The position numbers and the translations under genes are program-made. From Ascoidea rubescens DSM 1968 (taxonomy: Eukaryota; Ascomycota; Saccharomycetes; Ascoideales; Ascoideaceae): a stretch of 64,000 bases of DNA. Location: positions 310,001 to 374,000 of the forward strand of contig NW_017962920.1 in NCBI RefSeq assembly GCF_001661345.1. The letters are read 5' to 3'. Positions 9,870-19,538 of the stretch are shown piece after piece; position 1 is the first letter of the stretch, and the number at the start of each line of letters is the position of its first letter. Below the pieces are notes generated by a model, which was not told the DNA's origin, did no database searches, and saw only the letters and a list, made by a program, of their open reading frames with translations.

Positions 9870-11064
9870 ATGAGCTCCATAACACTATTTCAGCCTGAAT
9901 TGAACTATCAAGTCGACAGTTTTATAACGTATGTTTTCATTTTGATTGACGATTTGTGAATGTTCGGATGGTCTAACTTAGCTGTTTAACTTTTGTAGCA
10001 AACTCAAACGACGACAGATAGTTGGTTCAAGTGCTGTTGCAATTGAAACAGCACAACTTTTGATAAGGGTTGTTTCTGCTTCCAAATGGAAGAATCCAGA
10101 TCATCTCATAAAGCAAATAAGGCGATTGGGTGTGTTTTTAACAGAATCCCAGCCAAAAGAATTTACTTGCGGAAATATTGTTAGAAGAGTGTTATCGTTA
10201 ATTCGAGATGAAATCGACGACACACAAGTTGGTACTAAACTGAACCAGCCTATTTTCACATCCATGTTCAACTTATTAATTCCAACAGACGAACAATTGG
10301 ATAAAATAAATAAGCAAAATGACGGTTATATTGAACTGAAATCCAAACTTGACAAACCAGATAGACAGTTTATAAATTCATTTAGATCCACCATCATTCA
10401 GGATATTAAAGAATTAATTGATGAGATTAATCATGTTGATGAGGGTTTAGAACACAAAGTCATAGAATTGATACATGATGATGAGGTCTTGCTAACTCCC
10501 ACACCAACCTCTCAAACTGTATTGAATTTCCTTAAGAAAGCAAGGCAAAAGAGAAGATTTACAGTTGTTGTAACTGAAAGCTTCCCAAACCACACATTAA
10601 CTGCGCATAAATTTGCAAAGGAGCTTGCTGATTCTAACATTGAAACAATAGTGATTCCTGATAGTTCTGTTTACGCCTTGATGTCTAGAGTAGGAAAGGT
10701 TATCATTGGAGCTAAAACTGTTTTCAAAAATGGTGGTTGCATTACTAGTCCAGGTGTCTCTGCTGTTTGTGAAATTGCTAAAGAGTTAAGAACACCGGTA
10801 TTTAGTGTCACAGCTATATATAAATTAACACCTCAATATTCTTTTGATACTGAAAGTTTGGTGGAATTTGGAAATCCGGGTTATGTAATACCATTTCAAG
10901 AATCTGACATGATTCAAAATTCAGATATAAGCAATCCAATTATTGACTACGTTCCTCCTGAAAATATAAGCATTTACATTACCAATTTGGGAGGATTCGC
11001 ACCCAACTTTGTTTATCATATGGTGCAAGATAATTACAAAAACGTTGATTTTGATTTGAATTAG
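9870..11064 (+). CDS. GCD7: eIF2B beta subunit, one intron
   Basis: Beta subunit of eIF2B, part of the regulatory sub-complex that senses phosphorylated eIF2 and tunes nucleotide exchange. The gene is join(9870..9928, 9999..11064), 374 aa. Exon 1 (MSSITLFQPELNYQVDSFIT) joins to KLKRRQIVGSSAVAIETAQL, which matches the start of yeast Gcd7. The 70-nt intron has a canonical GTATGT donor, TCTAAC and TTTAAC candidates for the branch site, and a TTTTGTAG acceptor. Family landmarks are FTCGNIVRRVLSLIRDEID, LLTPTPTSQTVL, SVYALMSRVGKVIIGAKTVF, PVFSVTAIYKL and DYVPPENISIYITNLGG. Starting at the first ATG of exon 2 instead would lose a conserved N-terminus. Confidence 0.95.
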
Positions 11065-11428
11065 ATCAGCAAATAGATTACAAAAAAAAATAAAAAATAA
11101 CAAATCATAAAATAAATTTGATTGATTGACTGATTGATAAGAATTTCAGAAAATGGGTCTAAATGGCAGTGTAGGTGTTTTACTATCCTATGCCCTGTAC
11201 CTTGCTCGGTTTTATGTTTCATGTATGAAATCTTGAGCTGGATGCAACAGTTACTTACTTTGTAAGTCATTTACTCTTGTAATGGGCAAGATCAATCAAA
11301 GGATTTTATTTGAGTACGATTGCATTATCAGTAAATTTGAAAAATGGTGTAATTGTAATTACTAAACCTTACATTTCTATAGTATACATATCATCGTGCA
11401 TTGTATTTTTAATATAATATATTTGATT
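11065..11428. other. Intergenic region between convergent GCD7 and RSO55-like genes
   Basis: Mostly AT-rich 3' flanks. A 27-codon ATG frame at 11153-11236 (+) sits in a stretch less AT-rich than its surroundings. It begins MGLNGSVGVLLSYALYLARF and could be a tiny hydrophobic peptide, but I see no family match. A (TTGA)n-like run lies at 11118-11138. Confidence 0.3.
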
Positions 11429-12040
11429 CTATTTATCTGTACTATCTGCTTTATTTACATGATTAACGTCGCTCGTTGTGCTATTTGAATTTAATTCAAG
11501 TTCTTCCTGCTCCATTTCCATTTCCACTTCTATTTCAGACAGATTTAGGAAAGAAAAATCATCTTGATTGTTGGAATCTGCTTGCTCTGCTAATTTTTTT
11601 TCTTCAGCCAATCTTTGGTATTTTCTTTTTGATTTCTTCAGCTTGCTTTTCTTAGACTTGACTTTTAAATCTTTAATAATTTTTGTTCTACAATTCTCCG
11701 GATCATTGATTTCTTCAAGCTTCAAGGCAATTATTTCTCTTGCTTTCTTTCGATTCTGTTCTCTTGATCTGGTGGGTTGAGCACTGATTACAATTCCAGT
11801 GGGAACATGGCGCAACTGAACTTTACTATTAGTTTTATTTATCTTTTGACCACCACTGCCTCCTCCTTTAATAAACACTTCTTCAATTTCATCCTCATTC
11901 ACCTTGGGTCTGGGAGGTAATCGGTTCTTTTTAGCCAAATAAACGCTTGATTGAAATAAAAATCTTGAAAAGTTCTGATATCCCAAAATTGATTTGAAAC
12001 CTGGTATGTCTATCAACTTCATATTTCTACAGTTATACAT
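11429..12040 (-). CDS. Mitochondrial GGQ peptide-release-factor-like protein (RSO55/MTRFR type)
   Basis: Small class I release-factor relative that has the catalytic GGQ domain but no codon-recognition domains, like human C12orf65/MTRFR and yeast Rso55 (YLR281C). Such proteins act in mitoribosome rescue by hydrolysing peptidyl-tRNA. The GGQ core reads VFIKGGGSGGQKINKTNSKV near residues 55-75, followed by LRHVPTGIVISAQPTRSREQN. The N-terminus is basic and suits mitochondrial import. A Lys-rich helix (KSKKSKLKKSKRKYQR) follows, as in ICT1/MTRFR-type tails that enter the ribosomal mRNA channel. The C-terminal 40 residues are acidic low complexity. Starts at 12040 or 12022 are both possible; the first ATG is given. 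Confidence 0.87.
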   Translation of the reverse strand: MYNCRNMKLIDIPGFKSILGYQNFSRFLFQSSVYLAKKNRLPPRPKVNEDEIEEVFIKGGGSGGQKINKTNSKVQLRHVPTGIVISAQPTRSREQNRKKAREIIALKLEEINDPENCRTKIIKDLKVKSKKSKLKKSKRKYQRLAEEKKLAEQADSNNQDDFSFLNLSEIEVEMEMEQEELELNSNSTTSDVNHVNKADSTDK

Positions 12041-12762
12041 TTATTCCACCTACATCAATAGTGAACTTGATTTCAACAGATACTGAAGAATCTTTCGGGC
12101 CGAATTATTTCGAGTCTATTTCGAGTCGATTTCGAGCCCGTTCTAAAAATGAGAAATCAGGGCATTTGAGAAATGGACCATGTTTTCGAGAATGAATCAA
12201 CAGTAAGATAAAAAAGATAAAAAAGATAAAAAAAGATAAAAAAAGATAAAAACCAATGCCAACACCCAAGAGAAGCCATCCACCAACATGTTCAGTATCA
12301 GTTTGCTGATCAAAATGATGAGCCTTTGAGGCTACCCTCCTTCTGTATTTGTAAGAAAACACCGGCAAAATCAAGAGAAAAGTTCCGGCGGGTAATGTCT
12401 CTGTGGGCTTCGGTTGAATTTCCCAAAACAGCAGTTGCTTTTCATGCTGATTATCTTCCAGTTGGTGAAGAGCTGCTTTTAAGACAAAGCTTCTGAGTAT
12501 CGCTTCAACTAGCTCGAGTAATTGCGATAGATAAGCTTTCTATCAAGATTAGCATCTTTAATCGAGCCTTTTTAAAATTCAGTGGATCTATTTGTTGCTC
12601 CACTTTTATGGGATTGCTCATCATAGCTCGATATTATGAAATAACTAGTCCAACCTAATTGGCTGATATTATCCATTTTCAAACTTTTTGAGCTCTATAA
12701 ATTCGAAGAGAGAGAATACTTTTGACTTTGAACATTGAGAGTGTTTTTGTATATTGAAAATA
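12041..12762 (+). promoter_or_regulatory. D-amino-acid oxidase upstream region with GATA boxes
   Basis: 722 bp between divergent genes. At 12205-12252 there are five GATAA boxes in an A-rich array with a unit of about 9 bp. Nearer the oxidase lie GATAAG at 12530-12535, an inverted GATAA at 12451-12455 and another TTATC near 12669. GATAAG is the binding site of Gln3/Gat1-type nitrogen regulators, so nitrogen-source control of the oxidase is a reasonable inference. A short minus-strand open frame here (12105-12374) has no recognisable content. Confidence 0.5.
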
Positions 12763-13879
12763 ATGAGTAAAATTGTTGTCATTGGGTGGGTATTTCTATA
12801 AGTTATTAGGCATATTATTTATGTTGTATTATAACTAACAGATTCAAAGTGCTGGTGTTGCAGGTTTAACGACAGCTTATTTGCTAGCTCAAAAGGGTCA
12901 TGATGTTACCATTGTAGCTAGGAATATTCCTGGCGATTTGGATCCCCATTATACTTCTCCTTGGGCAGGAGCAAATTGGTCTTCATTTGCTCAAAAAGAC
13001 GAGATTGTGCTACAAAATTTTGATAAGCCTGCTTATCATGAATTTTTGAGGTTGGCTAAAAATGAACCTTTAGCAGGCATTAGAACAATCTATTCGTATC
13101 ATTACATTAAAAAGGAAAATGCCAAAGATTATGAATCTCGCTGGTTTAAAGATTTTGTTGAAGGATATGAGGTTTTCACTGATCCAAAATTACTACCAGA
13201 TGATTGCTCAATTGGGTACAAATTCAAAACTGTTACAATTTCCACTTCACTTTACCTATTTTATTTACTTAAAAGATGTGTGGATTTAAATGCTGTTTAC
13301 CGAAGAAAAAAGTTGGATCATATCAACCAAGCATTTGACCTACACAGCTCGGGATCTAAGGCTGATTATGTTTTTAACTGTACTGGCTTATTAGCAAAAA
13401 CTTTAGGAGGTGTTAATGATGAAAGCATTTATCCTGTTCGAGGCCAAGTTTTATTGGTAAATAACACAGGAACAAAACAGGTGGTTGCTTCTCTATTTCC
13501 AGAATACTCCAATGAATCTTTATATACAATGCCTCGAAAAGAAGGTGGAACTATTCTTGGTGGTTGTTTTATTAAAGATGTTTGGGATACTACACCTGAC
13601 AACGCATTGACTCAGAGAATCATTGAAAGAGCTAAAAAATACCAGCCCGAATTGATTGATCCAAACGTCAACAACAATCCTACTGATATTGAAATTATAA
13701 GAGTTAATGTTGGCTTGAGACCTTTTAGAAAAAATGGTCCTAGAGTTGAAATTGATTCAGTCAATCCAAAGATTATTCACAATTATGGTGCTGGTGGTGC
13801 TGGATACCAAAGTTCCTACGGTATGGCGGGTGCAGCAATTGAACTATTGGAAGCTTCTATTCCAAAATCCAAATTATAG
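12763..13879 (+). CDS. D-amino-acid oxidase, peroxisomal, one intron
   Basis: FAD-dependent oxidase that deaminates neutral D-amino acids to 2-oxo acids, ammonia and hydrogen peroxide. The gene is join(12763..12785, 12850..13879), 350 aa. Splicing MSKIVVIG to AGVAGLTTAYLLA restores the Rossmann GxGxxG exactly; the frame without the intron lacks it. Family blocks are HYTSPWAGANW, YPVRGQVLLV, VGLRPFRKNGPRVE and HNYGAGGAGYQSSYGMA, where most relatives have GHGG. The C-terminus SKL is a PTS1 peroxisome signal, so catalase can remove the peroxide. The 64-nt intron has an unusual GTGGGT donor, an ACTAAC branch site and an AAAG acceptor. Upstream GATA boxes suggest nitrogen control. Confidence 0.92.
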
Positions 13880-14070
13880 GTCTTTATATTGGTATATATT
13901 TGAATAGTTTAATTTATATATTTTGTTTTTATATTATTGGAGATAAAATCCACTACAACGGATATGCACAAATACGCACAAATACGCAAGAGACTTTTAC
14001 ATTTATATTTTTTTTTGTTTTTTGATGAAAGAGTTTGAAAGCGAAGGAATCGCTATCAGATATAATAAAA

Positions 14071-15540
14071 ATGAAGTCTCAAACCAGTGATGCTCAGCTA
14101 TTTAGACTTGACATACTAGAGGCCCATTTCCTTCAAAAGCAACCGAGATATTCAAAAACAAAGTTTATTTTGAAATCGAAGAAACTAGACAAGTTAATTC
14201 CCAAATCCGAAAGAGAAGCTTTAGAGGAAATACTATTTTTAAAAAAAGAATTGATTCTACGAAAGTTTTATTCCAATGCTAACAAATTGAACAAAGCTTT
14301 ATCCAAATCTATAAACATTGAAAAAGCTTTTATTGAGGCTCATTTGACCAAAAACAAAGCTGATGTTAAAAAATTTACTCGACTGAAGGAACTATTAAAT
14401 TCAGATATATTTAATCAAAAAAACATTCAAGATATTTCTCACCAAAAAGTTGTTAAATTAATATGCGACATTTTTTTGGCTAAAGGTAACTACAAACTAT
14501 TCAAAGAAGATCCCGAACAGTTTGAGTTTATACCTTCTTTTATAACAGAAGCAATTCTTGAAAAGAAGAACCAATATCATCCCACGAAATTTTACAGAGA
14601 ACATGATGATAAAATAGTTAGAGGACTTTTGTCAAAAATATCAAATACAAAACTCACAAAAGAGATTAGTGATTCTAGTAAATACTCGTTGAAAATCATT
14701 GATGGAGCAATATCAAAACAAGAAAAAAAAAAATTAATCAAAAATGAAAAAAAACTCTCTACTCTTAAAAAAAATAAAAACAAAAGAATAAAAGATAGTT
14801 ACGATGACAATAATGATGATAGTAATGATGAAAATGAAAATGAAAATGAAAATTTTGATAAAATAACTCAAGATGATGAAGATGATGACGAAATGGACTA
14901 TTCAAATTTTGATGACATAATAGCCTCATCATCTGATGAAGAAAATGTTAGAGTAATAAGGAAAAAAACTGTGAATGATAATTTCCAAGATTTCGATGAA
15001 GATGGGGATGATTCAGAAGATGAGAAAATTATTTTAAATAAAGAATCAAGTAAAAAAAATAAAAAAGAAAAAAAAGAAAAGAAAGAAAAGAAAGAGAAAA
15101 AAGAAAAAAAAGAAAAAGCAAAAAGTAGAGCAGTTTTGCCAGCGTTGGCTACAGGATATATATCTGGAGATTCAGATAGTGATATTGATGATGATGTGGT
15201 TGTGAAAAAGCAATTGAACCAGAGAAAAAACAGAAGAGGACAACGAGCAAGACAGAAAATCTGGGAATTGAAATTTGGTAAGAATGCAAATCATGTTAAA
15301 ACTCAACAAGAAAATGAGAGGATAAAACGAGAACAAAAACAACAAGAGTTCGAGATCAGGGAAGCAAGACGTGCTGCTAAAAGAAGTCAAGAAAGTTTTA
15401 ATTCAAGTGCAAAAAAACCCTTTACAGATACAAGTCAAACCAAAAATACTGAGAAAATGCATCCTTCTTGGATAGCTAAGCAAAAGATGGAAGAAAATTT
15501 ATCAAAAGCCAAATTTCAAGGAAAGAAAGTTGTATTTTGA
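14071..15540 (+). CDS. BUD22: Bud22/SRFBP1-type pre-18S rRNA processing protein
   Basis: Nucleolar protein needed for 40S subunit maturation in yeast. The frame is open from a TTG at 14035, but the first in-frame ATG is 14071, giving 489 aa (S. cerevisiae about 519). Evidence is the overall layout: a helical basic N-terminus, an acidic Asp/Glu/Ser middle (residues 250-320) with a [10 protein letters not shown] run, then NRRGQRARQKIWELKFG. The C-terminal block HPSWIAKQKMEENLSKAKFQ followed by GKKVVF is the hallmark of the BUD22 domain. The nucleolar role is inferred from the family. It ends 58 bp from the convergent OAR1-like gene. Confidence 0.82.
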   Translation: MKSQTSDAQLFRLDILEAHFLQKQPRYSKTKFILKSKKLDKLIPKSEREALEEILFLKKELILRKFYSNANKLNKALSKSINIEKAFIEAHLTKNKADVKKFTRLKELLNSDIFNQKNIQDISHQKVVKLICDIFLAKGNYKLFKEDPEQFEFIPSFITEAILEKKNQYHPTKFYREHDDKIVRGLLSKISNTKLTKEISDSSKYSLKIIDGAISKQEKKKLIKNEKKLSTLKKNKNKRIKDSYDDNNDDSNDENENENENFDKITQDDEDDDEMDYSNFDDIIASSSDEENVRVIRKKTVNDNFQDFDEDGDDSEDEKIILNKESSKKNKKEKKEKKEKKEKKEKKEKAKSRAVLPALATGYISGDSDSDIDDDVVVKKQLNQRKNRRGQRARQKIWELKFGKNANHVKTQQENERIKREQKQQEFEIREARRAAKRSQESFNSSAKKPFTDTSQTKNTEKMHPSWIAKQKMEENLSKAKFQGKKVVF

Positions 15541-15598
15541 TTGATGATGTACAAAATAAATATGTTTATTGCCTATAGTATATAATTTTAACTAAATA

Positions 15599-16519
15599 TC
15601 AGCGAATAGTGTATCCATCGTCAATAACCAAATTGTGACCAGTTATGTGCTTCTGATTGATCAAAAAAAGAGAAGCTTCTGCTATTTCGCTAGGATCAAT
15701 AAAACTGTTATTCAAAACGTTTTTATCAGCGTAGAAAGCTGGGCTTGACATAATACCCATTTCTGTCTTAACCAAGCCTGGAGAAATGCAATTCACTCTG
15801 ATTCCTTTCGATCCCACTTCAACTGCCATTGATTTTGTAAAGGAAATCAAACCACCTTTGGCAGCTGAATAAACAGCTGAACCAGATAAACCACGAAGAC
15901 CTAAAATCGAAGAAATGTTGAGAATCACCTTGTTGCTTGCTTTATTTTTGAGCATTATCTTTAGTAGCCTTTTGGTTAAAACAATGGGAGCTACTAAATC
16001 GATATTTATGAGATTAGCTATGTCAGTGTTTTTGGTTCTCAATAATAGTGAATTTTGAGATATTCCAGCAGAATTGATCACTATGTTGACATCCTTTAGT
16101 TTGTCTAGGTTTGCATCTAATCTCTCTTCAATTGATTCCACCGCTGAAAGATCGCAGCATATGTAACCATGTTTTTGCTCTATTCTAGTTTCATTGGGAG
16201 GATTTTCATTTAGTATTGAATTGGGAACAGTTGTTAATTTATTGACAGACTTTTGCAAAGTTGATTCAGTTTTTGAAAGCAAAATACAGCTGCAACCTTC
16301 GCTCGACAACTTTTGAGCTATGGCTAATCCAATTCCCCTAGATCCTCCTGTTATCAAAGCTATGCTGCCCAGCAAAGGGAATGTTTTCAAAGATGAAAAT
16401 GTGGTTGATGAAAGCTTTCTGGTGAATGATAAAGAGCATACTCTATTCATTATGTAGTTGGTGATTAATCCAGAAAGTAACAGTTTTGAATCGGGTTTTC
16501 TATTGGATAAAAAAGTCAT
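15599..16519 (-). CDS. OAR1: Mitochondrial 3-oxoacyl-ACP reductase (FabG-type SDR)
   Basis: Short-chain dehydrogenase likely to reduce 3-oxoacyl-ACP with NADPH in mitochondrial type II fatty acid synthesis, which supplies octanoyl-ACP for lipoic acid. Length is 306 aa. A Ser/Arg-rich leader of about 45 residues precedes the Rossmann motif GGSRGIG. NSAGIS is the NAG-type motif, NISS holds the catalytic Ser, and YSAAK holds the catalytic Tyr and Lys. RVNCISPGLVKTEM and GHNLVIDDGYT are typical of FabG. The leader plus FabG-like C-terminus make Oar1 the best reading; another mitochondrial SDR cannot be ruled out. Confidence 0.83.
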   Translation of the reverse strand: MTFLSNRKPDSKLLLSGLITNYIMNRVCSLSFTRKLSSTTFSSLKTFPLLGSIALITGGSRGIGLAIAQKLSSEGCSCILLSKTESTLQKSVNKLTTVPNSILNENPPNETRIEQKHGYICCDLSAVESIEERLDANLDKLKDVNIVINSAGISQNSLLLRTKNTDIANLINIDLVAPIVLTKRLLKIMLKNKASNKVILNISSILGLRGLSGSAVYSAAKGGLISFTKSMAVEVGSKGIRVNCISPGLVKTEMGIMSSPAFYADKNVLNNSFIDPSEIAEASLFLINQKHITGHNLVIDDGYTIR

Positions 16520-16895
16520 TGAAAAAAAAATATAATTTAGATTGGAATAGAGATAGATAATCGCATAATTTAAGAAGAGCTATTAACATAACAAACAAAT
16601 AAACAGAATATACAATCGTAAACTAGCAAGAAAAAAAAAGGATTACAAAAATAACTAAAAAAACAACTAAAAAAACAACTAAAAAAACAACTAAAAAAAT
16701 AAAGAAAAATAAAAGAAAATGGAAAAGAAAAGAGTAAACGTCGAGAAACAAATTAAATCTCTAGGGGAAACATGAGTAAGGACATAAAAAAATTTATGGA
16801 AAATAAAGGTACTAAAAAAATATAATACGTAAAACAAACTCAACATAAAAAAAAGCAGGGAATTGAGCATAAGAATAAGTAGAGGAGTGAATATT
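16520..16895. repeat. A-rich intergenic region with a 12-bp tandem repeat
   Basis: Separates the upstream end of OAR1 from the 3' end of the Usp-domain gene, both on the minus strand. It contains about four copies of ACTAAAAAAACA in a row at about 16650-16697 and otherwise A-rich sequence. No gene is seen. Confidence 0.55.
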
Positions 16896-19538
16896 TTATT
16901 TTCTCTTTCGGAAAAATTTCAGTAAAAAGCTTTTTCTTCTCCCTCCCTTTCTATCTTCATCAGTGGTGGTCTCAGAATCAGATTCAGGAACAACACTAGG
17001 AACAACAGTAGAAGAAATAGTAGGGGAAACACCAGGAGCAACAGTAGAGCCGGTAGTAGAGGTAGTGTTGGTTTCTATATGTGTGGGAGAAACAGATCTA
17101 AAAAATCTGTCTCTACGATTTTCAATTTCATTTGAAGTCTTTTCAGATCTGGCTCTGTCTGTTTTTTGAGAAGTGGATCCCTTGGTATAATAATCAACCG
17201 ATTTTGATCTTTCACCTAAAGTAGGTCTGAGAATGTTGCTTGCTTTTTCTAGAGACGGTTTTGCAGTCAAGTCAAATTGAATGGCAGAGGCCTTTTTGGG
17301 GACTAGTAGACTTGCAGGAACTGGTTTTGGCTCAATAATCATTGGTTTGAATGTTCTAGTTGCACCTGTAACATCTCCAGTTATGCTTCTGACTAGTTTT
17401 GCGCCTTCACTGGAGGGAGGTAGTTTTTTGATGAGTCTTTTTAAGTCTTTGGACAAGTATAGACAACAATCTGAAATCGTTTCTAGTTTTTGAACAAAAT
17501 AATCTTCATTGATTAGCTTTTCGCCTTTATCATCAGTTTGAGCTAGATTTATTTTTTTCAATTTTCTTTTTAGCCTTACTTCATAGAGATCAACACGAGA
17601 TTCGATTCGTTTAGTTATGAGGTCATCTGAATCAGTTTCTTTCAATTTGGAGGATATGAATGGGTGATCTTCTTCGCTATCTTCAGCGGAAGAAATGGTG
17701 TTATCAAAAGTGCTATCAGTTTCTGTTTGATTGTTTTCAAATTCAGAGTCAGAGTCGGAGTCAGGCTCAGATAGATTATCATCTTTGTTGTCAGCTTCAC
17801 TTCCACTCAGTTCGCTTTCATCGCTGGAAAGACTCTCTAGTATGTTTTTAGTTTCACCGCTGGGGGATAGTAGTTGAAATGAGATGTTATTGATGTTTTT
17901 GTTTTCTGAGCTCAAGACAATTGCAGGAGCAGATTTTGCTATTCCTTCGTTGATGTGTTTTGGAATAACGACGTTTTTTGGGTCTTGAATTTCTTCTTGA
18001 GTTAGAGTAGGTTTTTTAGATTTTTTAGGTTGACCATCTTGGGTATTGGGGGCATTTGGAGCAGTTTGAGAATTTGGAGCAGTTTGGGCATTTTGATTTT
18101 TTGAAGAAGAGGAGGAGGAGAAGGAAGAATATTTTTTGTTTAATGATTTGAATAAATTTAGTTCAAATCTATCCATTTTTAAGGCGGGAACGATTATAAT
18201 TGGACAGTGATAGTTTTTGACTAATCTGTCAGATAATCTTGAAGTTGCCCATTTTTTTTTTGATTCTATATTGACTTTTGGTTTAATTGAAACGACCAAG
18301 AAACTTGGGGTGTATAGTTCTAGAGCCTTTGCTATAATTGTTTTTGTATCACCAATGGCGAATTCCAATAGGATTTTGACGACTAGATTTGGGTTGATTA
18401 GTTTCAAGGCGTAGTCCATGATTTTATCAGCGACTTTTTTGATGGGATAAGTATGGTCGTAGTAGATCTTTTGTTGGTCTTCTTTTTCTTGCTGAGTCAA
18501 GGCAACAGCAGGCAAATCAGTTGAGCTTAAAACACTTCTAATGAGAGGTTCGGCAGGTGTTTTTGATCTGTGGTTGTTTTGGCGAATGGGGGGAGAAATG
18601 TATCTTGATCTTGATCTGGAGGTTGCTGTTGCTGTTGCTGATGCTGATGCTGATGCTGAGGGTGAAGAATACCTGCCTCTACCACGAGAGTCGCAGGTGG
18701 AGTGGTTGTTGAGTTTTGATGGTTTTTTTTTGACTTTGATGTCGTTTAGCAATTGTTCAGGAATAGTGGATAGAATTATCAAGGTGTCACCATCTTCGAG
18801 TAGTTTGTTCAAGACCCAGTCTAGAGCCACCCAGGTATGTCTTCTTCCAGAGATGTAAACTATTAGGACTCTGCCAGGCAATACAGAGACTTTATTGGAG
18901 CCATTTCGATTCTCATGGTCGTTATTTGCATATATTTTTTGAAAGTCTTTGTGAGTTTTTGTGTAGACATAGGTCTTTTCCAGATGGTCCAGGAGATTAA
19001 GTTGGTTTTCGGAGATGGGTAGGCCATCTTCGTCGACGTTAGAGGGGGATAGAAAGGATCTTCTGATATCACGAAACATTCTTCTTTGGTCCGGACTGAG
19101 GACTCTTTTTGTGCTGGAGAAGTTGGAGACAACAGTGGAGTCAGACTCGTAGATCAAGCCCTTTGCTTTGGCCTGCTCACGATCCTTGGTGTCGTCGTAG
19201 TGGAAGTAGAAGTCATATTGGGGAAGAGGAGAGTAGCTGATGTTAACAGTGTCGAAGGAGATTCGTGGGTAGTAGTTGGACAGCAGTAGCAGCGAAGAGA
19301 GCAAGGAAACTGGAGGAGAGCTGTCGCTGGCGTCTTTGCTGCAGAGGCCCTTGGCCACATTCAAGGCAACAGTCTCGTAGGCAGGAAGCTTGTCCTTCTC
19401 GTAGAACTTCAAAAGCTGCTTGTTTTCCTTGGAGGACAAGAGGAGATCAGAGTATCTGGAGAAAGAGGACTCGGTGGAGGTGAGTTTCGGCTTGGGACGA
19501 GAGCTGGAGACGCTGGGAGTGTGGTGAGGAGCGAGCAT
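16896..19538 (-). CDS. Usp (universal stress protein) domain protein, fungal long form
   Basis: An 880-aa protein with a split UspA-like fold. The first strand and helix are LPGRVLIVYISGRRHTWVAL and following (about residue 219), and the nucleotide-binding end is SFLVVSIKPKV then CPIIIVPALKMDRF (about 410-456). Between them is an Arg/Ser-rich insert with alternating Ala-Ser/Ala-Thr. Residues 470-630 are Ser/Asp/Glu-rich and disordered. The C-terminus is strikingly basic and hydrophobic (RRKSFLLKFFRKRK), which could bind membrane or act as a nuclear signal. Fungal long Usp proteins are widespread but poorly characterised. The ligand is unknown. The N-terminal coding sequence lies in a GC-rich island; the rest is AT-rich. 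Confidence 0.72.
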   Translation of the reverse strand: MLAPHHTPSVSSSRPKPKLTSTESSFSRYSDLLLSSKENKQLLKFYEKDKLPAYETVALNVAKGLCSKDASDSSPPVSLLSSLLLLSNYYPRISFDTVNISYSPLPQYDFYFHYDDTKDREQAKAKGLIYESDSTVVSNFSSTKRVLSPDQRRMFRDIRRSFLSPSNVDEDGLPISENQLNLLDHLEKTYVYTKTHKDFQKIYANNDHENRNGSNKVSVLPGRVLIVYISGRRHTWVALDWVLNKLLEDGDTLIILSTIPEQLLNDIKVKKKPSKLNNHSTCDSRGRGRYSSPSASASASATATATSRSRSRYISPPIRQNNHRSKTPAEPLIRSVLSSTDLPAVALTQQEKEDQQKIYYDHTYPIKKVADKIMDYALKLINPNLVVKILLEFAIGDTKTIIAKALELYTPSFLVVSIKPKVNIESKKKWATSRLSDRLVKNYHCPIIIVPALKMDRFELNLFKSLNKKYSSFSSSSSSKNQNAQTAPNSQTAPNAPNTQDGQPKKSKKPTLTQEEIQDPKNVVIPKHINEGIAKSAPAIVLSSENKNINNISFQLLSPSGETKNILESLSSDESELSGSEADNKDDNLSEPDSDSDSEFENNQTETDSTFDNTISSAEDSEEDHPFISSKLKETDSDDLITKRIESRVDLYEVRLKRKLKKINLAQTDDKGEKLINEDYFVQKLETISDCCLYLSKDLKRLIKKLPPSSEGAKLVRSITGDVTGATRTFKPMIIEPKPVPASLLVPKKASAIQFDLTAKPSLEKASNILRPTLGERSKSVDYYTKGSTSQKTDRARSEKTSNEIENRRDRFFRSVSPTHIETNTTSTTGSTVAPGVSPTISSTVVPSVVPESDSETTTDEDRKGGRRKSFLLKFFRKRK

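Noticed and set aside
12105-12374. 89-codon minus-strand frame
   Set aside because: Runs through the GATAA array, whose complement yields Phe/Ile repeats; no conserved sequence.
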